DNA of 38,166 nucleotides, from contig JAYVPU010000028.1 of NCBI GenBank assembly GCA_043757205.1, positions 1-38,166 of the forward strand, read 5' to 3'. Position 1 is the first letter of the stretch. Each line of letters opens with the position of its first letter. Below the pieces are notes generated by a model. It was not told where the DNA came from. It saw only the letters and a program-made list of their open reading frames with translations, and ran no database searches. The stretch is from CANCDA01 sp043757205. Its GTDB lineage: Bacteria; Pseudomonadota; Gammaproteobacteria; Burkholderiales; Burkholderiaceae_C. Position numbers and translations under genes: made by a program. Positions 7,380 through 14,175 of this stretch are shown piece after piece.

Positions 7380-8351
7380 TCAATCGGCTTTGATGCCAGC
7401 AGACTTGATAACCTTGGCCCACTTGGCAATGTCATCGCGGGCGTACTTGTCAAACACCTCGGGCGACATCACCATGGCTACCGCGCCTTGCTTGGTCCAA
7501 GTGGCCTTGACGTCGGCTTGGGACGCAATTTTGGAAACGGCTTCATTGAGTTTGTCCACCACGGCTTTGGGCGTTCCCTTAGGAGCCATCAGACCCAGCC
7601 AGATGGTGGCCTCGTAGCCGGGTACTCCGGCTTCATTCAAAGTCGGCACATCGGGCATCACATCCGAGCGTTTGTGGCCTGTAGTGGCAATGGCCTTGAC
7701 CTTGCCCGAGCGCACCTGCTCAGCCATGGTGGTCACGGCATCAAACATCAAATCGACTTGTCCGCCGATCACGTCAGTGCGCGCGCCCGAACTGCCTTTG
7801 TACGGGATGTGGATGAGGTAAACCCCCGCCATGCTTTTGAACAACTCACCCGCCATGTGGTAGGGCGTGCCCGTGCCGCTGGAGGCATAGTTGAGCTTGC
7901 CCGGCTTGTCCTTGGCCAACTTGATGACGCTCTTGATGTCATTCGCTGCCAAAGAAGGGTGGGCCACCAGCACCAGGTCAGAGTAGTTGATCGGGGCGAC
8001 CGCCACAAAGTCGCGCATCAGTTGGAAAGGCTTGTTGGGCACCAGCGTTTCGTTGACGGTTTGCGTGTTGGACATCATCAACAGCGTGTAGCCATCGGCG
8101 GGCGACTTGGCCGCCGCGTCCGTGCCAATGACCGAGCCCGCGCCGGGCTTGTTGTCCACCACAAAAGGCTGGCCCATCGCCTCGCCTAGTCGCAAGGCCA
8201 TGAAGCGCGCGTAGTTATCGGCCGGGCCACCCGCCGCAAAGGGCACGATGATTTTGACGGGCTTGCTGGGGTAGGTTTGCGCCAGTGCGGGGCTGCTACT
8301 GAAGGCCGTCAGCAAGCTCAAGGCGGCCCAGAGGGCAATGCGGGTTTTCAT
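7380..8351 (-). CDS. Bug/TctC-family tripartite tricarboxylate transporter substrate-binding protein
   Basis: A 323-aa periplasmic binding protein. A signal peptide (residues 1-24, cleavage after PALA) precedes the conserved YPSKPVKIIVPFAAGGPADNYAR start of the mature protein. Further family marks are VVDNKPGAGSVIGTDAAAKSPADGYTLL, the IPYKGSSGARTDVIGGQVDLMFD segment and the VPGYEATIWLGLMAPKGTP segment. Such proteins bind small carboxylates for TctAB permeases, but none is encoded here, as is common for the many orphan Bug genes of Burkholderiales. It forms an operon with the ModA-like gene downstream. The ligand is unknown. Confidence 0.93.
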   Translation of the reverse strand: MKTRIALWAALSLLTAFSSSPALAQTYPSKPVKIIVPFAAGGPADNYARFMALRLGEAMGQPFVVDNKPGAGSVIGTDAAAKSPADGYTLLMMSNTQTVNETLVPNKPFQLMRDFVAVAPINYSDLVLVAHPSLAANDIKSVIKLAKDKPGKLNYASSGTGTPYHMAGELFKSMAGVYLIHIPYKGSSGARTDVIGGQVDLMFDAVTTMAEQVRSGKVKAIATTGHKRSDVMPDVPTLNEAGVPGYEATIWLGLMAPKGTPKAVVDKLNEAVSKIASQADVKATWTKQGAVAMVMSPEVFDKYARDDIAKWAKVIKSAGIKAD

Positions 8352-8475
8352 ATTTTTTCCTGTGAATTCCAGTTAGCCTGGATGCTAGCACCGCACAACA
8401 GAGTCACATCACGGGGCTATCCCGCACCCATGCGAATGAAGGCGCTTTGGCAGTCAAATTTATAAGGCCAATAAA

Positions 8476-8506
8476 TTATTGTTAATATATATTTATTTAT
8501 TGTTAA
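8476..8506. promoter_or_regulatory. Direct repeats 21 bp apart, candidate operator
   Basis: TTATTGTTAA occurs at 8476-8485 and again at 8497-8506, a 21-bp period equal to two helical turns, in a very AT-rich stretch 40-70 bp before the DUF2975/HTH pair. Such spacing suits cooperative binding on one face of DNA. The small HTH protein encoded at 9003-9233 is the obvious candidate ligand, by inference only. Confidence 0.45.
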
Positions 8507-8548
8507 ACGATATATACTTGCTTCAAAACAACGTTTTAAGGAGTTGCC

Positions 8549-9003
8549 ATGACATTCGCTTTATTACCCACGTCCTCTGCGTCCAACGCCGCCCGCAGTG
8601 CCGCCCACACCAAACTGCGACTCACAGCGCAAGGCATGCGCTGTGAGTCGCGGGCTATGCCGCCTGGGTCTTGTGGCAAGTCCTGAGCTGGTGGTTAGAC
8701 GCAGATCGTGTGAGCCGTTTGATGGGCAACTATTTGCAGCGTGACCTGAGTGGTATGGAAGTTTGGCAGCGCATGGGCGCCCTTAGTTTGGATTTGATGG
8801 CCTGGGCCTTGCTGCTGGCCGCAGTCGTGTACGGTTGGCGGTTTCTGGGGAGTCTGCACGAGTCTGTCAGCTTTTCCGAACTCAGCGCGCATCAGTTCAT
8901 GCGCTGCGCTCAACTCGCCATCGCCTGCCTAGCCCTGCTGATGTTTGCACTGATCTACGCTTGGGCGCTCGACATCGCCGAAGAAAACAAGAGGTTTGTC
9001 TGA
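8549..9003 (+). pseudogene. DUF2975 membrane protein gene, apparently frameshifted
   Basis: The ATG at 8549 has a strong ribosome-binding site (AAGGAG at 8538-8543), but its frame stops after about 45 codons. A second frame, open from just after a stop at 8644, encodes the conserved membrane protein body: AAWVLWQVLSWWLDADRVSR (first helix), LSLDLMAWALLLAAVVYGWR, and a third helix near the C-terminus. The frame change falls at a perfect 14-bp hairpin (8618-8650); one base would have to be added, or two removed, to join them. Alternatively the second part starts at TTG 8671 (110 aa) without a convincing ribosome-binding site. DUF2975 proteins usually precede a small YozG-like HTH regulator, as here; the genes overlap by the ATGA. 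A sequencing error is possible. Confidence 0.7.
8618..8650. repeat. Perfect 14-bp stem hairpin at the DUF2975 frameshift
   Basis: CGACTCACAGCGCA is followed by the loop AGGCA and its exact reverse complement TGCGCTGTGAGTCG. There is no T-run after it, so it is not a terminator. Its position exactly where the reading frame changes suggests that it arose by, or caused, the mutation. Confidence 0.85.
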
Positions 9004-9233
9004 TGCCCATCATCGTCAACCTGGACGTGATGCTGGCCAAACGCAAGATGCGTTCGCGCGACTTGGCGCCGCTGGTCGGCATCACCGAACAAAACATTTC
9101 GCTGCTCAAATCCGGCAAGGTCAAAGGCGTGCGTTTTGACACGCTGGAGCGCATTTGCGCGGTGTTGAACTGTCAGCCGGGTGATTTGCTGGCGTTTGTT
9201 GCGGATGAGGCTGCGCCTCAGCCGCGCTTGTAA
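9003..9233 (+). CDS. Small HTH transcriptional regulator, Cro/C1 (YozG-like)
   Basis: A 76-aa protein consisting almost only of a helix-turn-helix: NLDVMLAKRKMRSRDLAPLVGITEQNISLLKSGKVKGVRFDTLERICAVLNCQPGDLL. The pattern of MLAKRKM...LA..VGIT..NIS.LK.GK.K..RF.TL..IC..L.CQPGDLL is typical of the YozG/YdhN-like regulators found next to DUF2975 genes. It starts inside the DUF2975 stop codon (ATGA overlap). It probably represses its own operon, with the TTATTGTTAA repeats at 8476-8506 as possible operator. Its last 16 bp overlap the 3' end of the convergent toxin gene. Confidence 0.88.
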   Translation: MPIIVNLDVMLAKRKMRSRDLAPLVGITEQNISLLKSGKVKGVRFDTLERICAVLNCQPGDLLAFVADEAAPQPRL

Positions 9234-9514
9234 GCCTGCTCCCGCTGGCTGCGTACTGCCAACACAAACACCGTGTCTTTTGCCGGGTCATAGCGGTACA
9301 AGGCCAGGTAGCCGCTGGCACCCGTGGCGATGATGAGTTCACGCTGACCAAAAGCCATTGGGCGACCGATTAGCGGGCTGGTTTGCAAAACGTCGATGGC
9401 CGCCATGATGGCTTCAATGCGCGGCGCAGCAAATTCGGGCGCAAACTCAAAAAGGAAGTCAAAAATTCGGTCGAAGTCAGCCCTGACTTGTGACGCCAGA
9501 ATGACCCGGCTCAT
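9218..9514 (-). CDS. ParE/RelE-family toxin of a type II toxin-antitoxin pair
   Basis: A 98-aa protein with the RelE/ParE plasmid-stabilisation fold: a helical start (ILASQVRADFDRIFDFLFEF), the helix FAAPRIEAIMAAIDVLQTSPLIGRPM, and the beta sheet YLALYRYDPAKDTVFVLAVRSQREQAY. The ending VLAVRSQREQAY is close to the VxxIxHxRE-type end of ParE proteins. ParE toxins act on DNA gyrase and RelE toxins on ribosome-bound mRNA; which applies cannot be told. Its ATG overlaps the antitoxin stop by 4 nt, the usual antitoxin-first order. Confidence 0.85.
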   Translation of the reverse strand: MSRVILASQVRADFDRIFDFLFEFAPEFAAPRIEAIMAAIDVLQTSPLIGRPMAFGQRELIIATGASGYLALYRYDPAKDTVFVLAVRSQREQAYKRG

Positions 9515-9786
9515 CGCTGTGCCGTTTTGGGTTTTGCCGCGGTCTTGGACAGGCGATCTTGGAGGTAGGTGCGCATTTCATGCCACTCCACGCCGGGATC
9601 GCCCGCTTGCAGCACCTCATCGCGTTGCTGCGCCTCACGTTGCATGGACAGCTTCCACTCGGCCTCGTCTGCCTTTTGCGCTAATGCTTCCACCATGAAA
9701 TTGTGCGGTGTTTGCTCTAAAGCGCTGGCCAGTCGGGCGATGCGCTCGCGCAGGGTTTCGTCAATGCGTAAAGTGGTGGTGGACAT
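9511..9786 (-). CDS. Ribbon-helix-helix (CopG/ParD-type) antitoxin
   Basis: A 91-aa protein starting MSTTTLRIDETLRERIARLA, the typical ribbon strand followed by the first helix of CopG/Arc-type DNA-binding antitoxins. The C-terminal part is charged and helical (EAEWKLSMQREAQQRDEVLQ), as expected for the toxin-wrapping segment. The start at 9786 is chosen because AGGAG lies 6 nt upstream and because the ribbon strand begins there; 11 further in-frame codons upstream look unrelated. Autorepression by the toxin-antitoxin complex is expected; an imperfect palindrome GTGGCACAAGTGTGACAC lies just upstream of the start. Confidence 0.85.
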   Translation of the reverse strand: MSTTTLRIDETLRERIARLASALEQTPHNFMVEALAQKADEAEWKLSMQREAQQRDEVLQAGDPGVEWHEMRTYLQDRLSKTAAKPKTAQR

Positions 9787-9834
9787 GCGATAGCTCCTGA
9801 TGTGGCACAAGTGTGACACGTCTAGGTGGCTGGG

Positions 9835-10884
9835 TCAAACCATCAGCGGTTCTTCCTGCATGGCCTCGATCTGGTCTTGCAGCATTTGCACCTGGCCTTT
9901 CCAGTAGTCGCTGCTGCCAAACCAGGGGAAGTTGATGGGGAAGGTGGGGTCGTCCCAGCGGCGGGCCAGCCAGGCGCTGTAGTGGATCAGGCGCAGGGTG
10001 CGCAGCGGCTCGATCAGGGCCAGTTCGGAACGGTCAAAGTTGCGGAACTGTTCGTAGCCGTCCACCAGGCAGCTGAGCTGGCGCGTGCGTTGGCCCCGGT
10101 CGCCGCTGAGCAGCATCCAGAAGTCTTGCACCGCCGGGCCGGTGCGCGCGTCGTCCAGGTCCACAAAATGCGGGCCTGGGCCTGCACTGCTGGGGGCATC
10201 GGCCGGTGTCCACAAGATGTTGCCGGGGTGGCAGTCACCGTGCAATCGGATTTGCTGGATGGCTGAGTTTTTGACATCAAATGTGCCCGTAGCCCTTTCA
10301 AAGTGTGCATAAGAAGCTATGGAATCAATAGCGTCTTTGCAAGTCTTTTGCCATAGTGACAGCACATCCAAGGGCACGATGTCATGGGACAGAAGCCATT
10401 CCATGGGCTCCTGCGCAAAGGTTTGCAGGTTCAAGGCTGGGCGGCTGACAAAGGGCTTGGCCGCGCCCACGGTGTGGATGCGCGCCAGAAAGCGGCCAAT
10501 CCACTCCAGCACCTCGTCGTCGTCCAACTCTGGCGGACGGCCGCCGCGTTGCGGGCTAACAGAGAACGAGAAGCCGCCGAAGTGGTGCAGCGTGCGTTCC
10601 TGCAAGATCAGCGGCCCAATCATCGGGATTTCTGCCACCATGAGTTCGAGGGCAAAGGCGTGTTCTTCCTCAATCTGCGCATCACTCCAGCGCTCGGGCC
10701 GGTAGAACTTGGCCACCACTTTTTGCCCGTCTTCCAGCACCAATTGGTAAACCCGGTTTTCATATGAGCTCAGGGCCAACAACCGCCCGTCGCAGTACAA
10801 GCCCACACTGGCCAAGGCGTCCATGACGAGGTCGGGGGTGAGGGTTTCGAACGGGTGGCGTGGGGATGTTGTTATGGGGGTCAT
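9835..10884 (-). CDS. srkA: Stress response serine/threonine protein kinase SrkA (YihE)
   Basis: A 349-aa protein-kinase-like phosphotransferase related to E. coli SrkA, which protects against stress-induced death. It contains LSSYENRVYQ and KFYRPERWSDAQI (ATP-binding side), the catalytic loop HGDCHPGN (about residues 215-222), the metal-binding FVDLDDARTGPAVQDFWMLL segment (about 239-258) and the C-terminal INFPWFGSSDYW. The start at 10884 (MTPITTSPRH) fits the family better than an in-frame ATG 23 codons earlier. Compared with E. coli SrkA there is an extra segment of about 11-13 residues before the catalytic loop, coming from a short interspersed repeat (10273-10335). Confidence 0.92.
   Translation of the reverse strand: MTPITTSPRHPFETLTPDLVMDALASVGLYCDGRLLALSSYENRVYQLVLEDGQKVVAKFYRPERWSDAQIEEEHAFALELMVAEIPMIGPLILQERTLHHFGGFSFSVSPQRGGRPPELDDDEVLEWIGRFLARIHTVGAAKPFVSRPALNLQTFAQEPMEWLLSHDIVPLDVLSLWQKTCKDAIDSIASYAHFERATGTFDVKNSAIQQIRLHGDCHPGNILWTPADAPSSAGPGPHFVDLDDARTGPAVQDFWMLLSGDRGQRTRQLSCLVDGYEQFRNFDRSELALIEPLRTLRLIHYSAWLARRWDDPTFPINFPWFGSSDYWKGQVQMLQDQIEAMQEEPLMV
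10273..10335 (-). repeat. Interspersed repeat embedded in frame in srkA
   Basis: On the minus strand this reads CTATTGATTCCATAGCTTCT, then ATGCACACTTTGAAAGGGCT and on to GGGCACATTTGATGTC. It resembles an element I associate with Comamonadaceae genomes, with an ATAGCTGCTTRYGC core and a GGGCTA..GGC..ATTT second half. It encodes residues about 184-204 of SrkA (SIASYAHFERATGTFDVKNS), which have no counterpart in E. coli SrkA. Length is in frame. Confidence 0.6.
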
Positions 10885-11246
10885 GTCTTGATTGTCACTG
10901 CACGGCTTGAAATTGACTCGCGTTATGGGACAAGTCAGGGAACGTGGGGGCAATTTCGCTCCACGTTGGTGGGCATACGCACCGAGTGTCCGAGGCTGTT
11001 CTACGCGGCACGCTCGCGCAGGATGTCATGTAGCACGCAACTCTGTTGTCGTTATGACCGTAAAGGCGCTTAAAAATTTGTAGCAAGCGCGAATGGCCTC
11101 TACGCCCCTCCTCAGCCACTCAGTACGTTAGCGGGATTGGTTGGAGAACAACGGAAGATGCCGGGAATGAGTCGTCGGATAGACTGGTGAGGCAAGATTA
11201 AGCGACGGCCAATTTCAAATTAGCGGTAACAGCCAGGGAGGTGTCA
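10885..11246. other. Non-coding spacer holding the left inverted-repeat arm
   Basis: This 362-bp stretch separates the divergent srkA and the orphan gene. It holds a 7-bp inverted repeat AACGTGG/CCACGTT (10941-10947, 10961-10967) and the left arm of the long imperfect inverted repeat (10998-11108). AGGGAGG at 11235-11241 is the ribosome-binding site of the next gene. No convincing gene was seen. Confidence 0.6.
10998..11108 (+). repeat. Left arm of a 111-bp imperfect inverted repeat
   Basis: The arm starts GTTCTACGCGGCACGCTCGC and its partner, read on the minus strand from 11975, starts GTTCTCCGTGGCACGCTCGC. In the first 42 bp there are about five mismatches, the middle is weaker, and the CGCGAATGGCC end matches again. 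Both arms are about 111 bp and they bracket the gene at 11247-11786. Confidence 0.7.
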
Positions 11247-11786
11247 ATGGAGTTTCTTGTTTCATTTTTTGGTAGTGGAGTCGGGGCCGCATTGGTCGGA
11301 TTTCTTGGAAAGGATTGGCTTGCGGCGCGGCTGAAGGCAGAAATCGAAAAAGAGATGATCTCTCGCCGCTCAGCGTATGAGCTCAAAGTCGAAGCATGCC
11401 TGGAGGCGCTTTCTGTCGTTGATGCCCACTTCTCCAATATCGAGTGGGATACGCCGGAAGGAAAGCTTAAACCAGAACCCCAAATGTTAGGCATTGAGGA
11501 AGCGCGCAGGTGCTACAACAAACTATCTTTAACCTGTGAAGATCCAACAGTTGTTGAGTGCTATGCAAATACTCTTGGTCTTCGCGCGGCAGGTGACCCC
11601 GTGAAAGAAATTCGCCCTGACGCAATCGTAGATTTAAGAAATGCCATGAGGTTAGAACTGGGCTTTGGTAAAAAACTGGCTTTCTCCCGAGAAAAGGCGT
11701 GGATTGCGCAACTCGGAAAACCGGTTGTCGTTAGCAATTCGTTAGATAGCATCCTGGACTCTCCGATAAAGGATGAGACTGATTGA
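11247..11786 (+). CDS. Unrecognised protein with an N-terminal membrane segment
   Basis: A 179-aa protein of no family I recognise. Residues 1-20 (MEFLVSFFGSGVGAALVGFL) form one hydrophobic helix; the rest is soluble and mostly helical, with a basic-acidic amphipathic stretch LKAEIEKEMISRRSAYELKV (possible coiled coil) and then VEACLEALSVVDAHFSNIEW. The start at 11247 is chosen because AGGGAGG lies 5 nt upstream; a GTG two codons earlier overlaps that site. Base composition is visibly more A+T-rich than the neighbours and the gene stands alone between inverted repeats, which suggests acquisition by transfer. A membrane-anchored accessory or defence-related role is possible but not supported by any motif. 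Confidence 0.7.
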   Translation: MEFLVSFFGSGVGAALVGFLGKDWLAARLKAEIEKEMISRRSAYELKVEACLEALSVVDAHFSNIEWDTPEGKLKPEPQMLGIEEARRCYNKLSLTCEDPTVVECYANTLGLRAAGDPVKEIRPDAIVDLRNAMRLELGFGKKLAFSREKAWIAQLGKPVVVSNSLDSILDSPIKDETD

Positions 11787-12159
11787 TGGTGTAGTGTTGG
11801 GTTATTGAGAAATTTCCGGCAATTGGTCAAGGGTCATCGCCCAAGGTAGGTCAATGGTGGTGCCGGGCGCAGTGGCCATTCGCGCGTGCCTCAAAACTTC
11901 ATCAGTCATGCGGGTCGTTACGCCAACCCAGCCTGCGCGCTACACAACATCCTGCGCGAGCGTGCCACGGAGAACGGCACTACCGTTGCCTGCCGTGCCA
12001 ACCAAGGTTGAGTGGCGAAGCTACAAAGGCTGACAGGAAGCTACAAAAACAAGACAAGCAGAGACCAGAAGCAGCAGCAAAGCCAAAGCAAGAATGACGG
12101 TAAAACCCCAATGGCAAAAGCAGGCTGTTAGCACTAGACTCCAAGCCTAAGGAGTTCCT
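11787..12159. other. Non-coding spacer holding the right inverted-repeat arm
   Basis: This 373-bp stretch holds the right arm of the inverted repeat (11865-11975), a small hairpin AACGG/CCGTT (11973-11987), a 12-bp palindrome CAACCAAGGTTG (11999-12010) and a direct repeat GAAGCTACAAA at 12017-12027 and 12037-12047 (20-bp period). On the minus strand the arm and its flank can be read as a 35-codon coding-like tail (MTDEVLRHARMATAPGTTID and on to a stop near 11807), possibly a gene remnant. Confidence 0.5.
11865..11975 (-). repeat. Right arm of a 111-bp imperfect inverted repeat
   Basis: Partner of 10998-11108 in inverted orientation. The best-conserved core is GGCACGCTCGCGCAGGATGT, followed by TGTAGC.CGCA. 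No target-site duplication was found beside the arms. Confidence 0.7.
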
Positions 12160-13362
12160 ATGAAAGTCATTGATTCCATCGTGGCCCAAGCGGCCAGTAT
12201 CAGCGCTTTGCGGCGCGAGATTCATGCCCACCCCGAGTTGTGTTTTGAAGAGGTTCTCACCTCAGACCTGGTGGCGCGCAAACTCACCGAGTGGGGCATT
12301 ACCGTGCACCGGGGCTTGGGCGGCACGGGGGTGGTGGGCGTCATCCAGGGCGGCACGTCGAGCCGCGCTGTGGGGCTGCGCGCCGACATGGACGCGCTGC
12401 CGCTGCAAGAATTCAACACCTTCGCCCACGCCAGCCTGCACGCGGGCAAGATGCACGCCTGCGGTCATGACGGCCACACCGCCATGCTGCTGGCCGCAGC
12501 GCAGCACTTGGCGGCTAATCGCACGTTTGACGGCACGGTCTATGTGATTTTTCAACCGGCCGAAGAAGGCGGTGGCGGCGCGCGAGAGATGATGCTGGAT
12601 GGCTTGTTTGACAAGTTCCCCATGGAGGCCGTGTTTGGCATGCACAACTGGCCCGGCATGGCGGCAGGCCAGTTTGCCCTGAGCCCGGGGCCGGTGATGG
12701 CGTCGAGCAATGAATTCAAGATCACCATCCACGGCAAAGGCGGTCACGCGGCCTTGCCGCACAACAATCTGGATCCGCTGCCGGTGGCGTGCCAGATGGT
12801 GCAGGCCTTTCAGACCATCATCAGCCGCAATATCAAGCCAATTGAGGCGGGCGTGATCTCCGTCACCATGATCCATGCGGGTGCGGCCACCAACGTCATC
12901 CCTGACAGCTGCGAGTTGCAAGGCACGGTGCGCACCTTCACGTTGGAGGTGCTGGACTTGATCGAGCAGCGCATGCGCGAGGTGGCCGAGCACACCTGCG
13001 CCGCCTATGGCGCACGCTGCGACTTTGAGTTTGACCGCAACTATCCGCCCACCATCAACGCGGTGGCAGAAACCGCCTTTGCGCGCCAGGTGATGACCGA
13101 CATCGTGGGCGCAGACAACGTGCTGGCGCAAGAGCCCACCATGGGCGCCGAAGACTTTGCCTACATGCTGCAAGCCAAGCCGGGAGCCTACGCCTTCATC
13201 GGCAATGGTGACGGCCAACACCGCGAGATGGGCCACGGCGCAGGCCCGTGCATGTTGCACAACCCGAGCTATGACTTCAATGACGAGTTGATCCCTCTGG
13301 GCGCGAGCTACTGGGTGCAATTGGCGCAGAAGTGGCTGGCAACTCAACAGGAGAAAAATTGA
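12160..13362 (+). CDS. M20-family amidohydrolase (hippurate hydrolase-like)
   Basis: A 400-aa zinc-dependent amidohydrolase of the M20D group (hippurate hydrolase, N-acyl or IAA-amino-acid amidohydrolase). It hydrolyses an amide bond between an acyl group and an amino acid; the exact substrate is unknown. It has the metal-ligand motif MHACGHDGHTAML (about residues 97-109), the catalytic FQPAEEGGGGAREMM (about 131-145), the dimerisation domain with GKGGHAALPHNNLDP, and the C-terminal ligand region MGAEDFAYML and LHNPSYDFND. It starts at ATG 12160 after AAGGAG. No signal peptide, so cytoplasmic. It overlaps the following ModA-like gene by one base (TGATG), indicating coupled translation. Confidence 0.93.
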   Translation: MKVIDSIVAQAASISALRREIHAHPELCFEEVLTSDLVARKLTEWGITVHRGLGGTGVVGVIQGGTSSRAVGLRADMDALPLQEFNTFAHASLHAGKMHACGHDGHTAMLLAAAQHLAANRTFDGTVYVIFQPAEEGGGGAREMMLDGLFDKFPMEAVFGMHNWPGMAAGQFALSPGPVMASSNEFKITIHGKGGHAALPHNNLDPLPVACQMVQAFQTIISRNIKPIEAGVISVTMIHAGAATNVIPDSCELQGTVRTFTLEVLDLIEQRMREVAEHTCAAYGARCDFEFDRNYPPTINAVAETAFARQVMTDIVGADNVLAQEPTMGAEDFAYMLQAKPGAYAFIGNGDGQHREMGHGAGPCMLHNPSYDFNDELIPLGASYWVQLAQKWLATQQEKN

Positions 13363-14129
13363 TGCGTGGACAAAGCCTTTTTCAAACCGGTTTGCTGATC
13401 GGTGGCCTGATGCTCAGCAGCGTGTGGCAGAGCGCCAGCGCCGCAGAAATTAAAGTCCTGAGCGCCGGTGCGATTGAGCCCGGTATGCGCCCCGCCGTGG
13501 CGGCATTTGAGAAAGAAAGTGGTCATCAAATCAAGTTGATGTTCAACACCGCGCCCCAGCTCCGCAAGCGCATCACGGATGGCGAAGCTTGGGACGTGGT
13601 GCTTGCGCCCCCCGCTGCGATTGATGAATTTGCAAAAGCGGGCAAGGCCGAGGCCAGTGCTGTGAACGTGGGTCGCGTGGGCCTGGGCGTGGCAGTGCGC
13701 CCTGGCGCGCCTGTGCCGGATTTGACCAGCGTGGAGAGCTTGAAAACCGCCATCACCAAGGCCGACTCTCTGGTCTTTAACCGTGCCTCCACCGGTCTGT
13801 ACCTGGAAACCTGGTTGAAGCAGCAAGGCCTTTACGAGCAAGTGCAGGCCCGCAGCACCCGCTACCCCGACGGTGCTTCGGTGCTGGAGCATGTGCTTAA
13901 GGGTCAGGGCACGGAGATCGGTTTCGGTGCCATCACTGAGATCTTGCTGTACCGCGACAAGGGCCTGCGCTTCGTTGGCCCCTTGCCCGCCGAGATGCAA
14001 AACTACACCGCTTACAGCGCCACCGTCATGGTCGGTACAGCCCAACCCGCTGCGGCACGCGCCTTCGTCGCTTACCTGGGCAGCGCCAGCGGACAGGCGA
14101 TTTTCAAGGCGGCGGGGATTGAGCCCTGA
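13362..14129 (+). CDS. Secreted ModA-like substrate-binding protein
   Basis: A 255-aa periplasmic binding protein of the molybdate-type fold. A signal peptide (residues 1-27, ending SASA) is followed by AEIKVLSAGAIEPGMRPAVA, FNTAPQLRKRITDGEAWDVV and a typical hinge segment GTEIGFGAITEILLYRDKGL. The start is the ATG overlapping the M20 stop codon, with AGGAG 8 nt upstream. No permease or ATPase follows, so a role in molybdate uptake is unlikely; pairing with an amidohydrolase suggests binding of an organic anion. It is a distant paralogue of the signal-less protein at 6678-7373. Confidence 0.85.
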   Translation: MRGQSLFQTGLLIGGLMLSSVWQSASAAEIKVLSAGAIEPGMRPAVAAFEKESGHQIKLMFNTAPQLRKRITDGEAWDVVLAPPAAIDEFAKAGKAEASAVNVGRVGLGVAVRPGAPVPDLTSVESLKTAITKADSLVFNRASTGLYLETWLKQQGLYEQVQARSTRYPDGASVLEHVLKGQGTEIGFGAITEILLYRDKGLRFVGPLPAEMQNYTAYSATVMVGTAQPAAARAFVAYLGSASGQAIFKAAGIEP

Positions 14130-14175
14130 GCAATCACTTGCAAGTTAGGCTCAAAGGATTCGCAGCAAAAGCCTG

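Noticed and set aside
6714..8189. 491-codon open frame on the plus strand opposite the ModA-like and Bug genes
   Set aside because: Both minus-strand products are clear family members with signal or fold motifs; the antisense frame is rich in His/Gly/Arg as expected for a shadow.
11109..11246. Integron attC site next to the orphan gene
   Set aside because: GTTAGCG occurs near 11128, but no paired inverse core or short palindromic attC structure is present, and the inverted arms lie about 760 bp apart.
12262..13347. 361-codon frame antisense to the M20 gene
   Set aside because: The product is His/Arg/Ala-rich shadow sequence while the M20 gene has all catalytic motifs.
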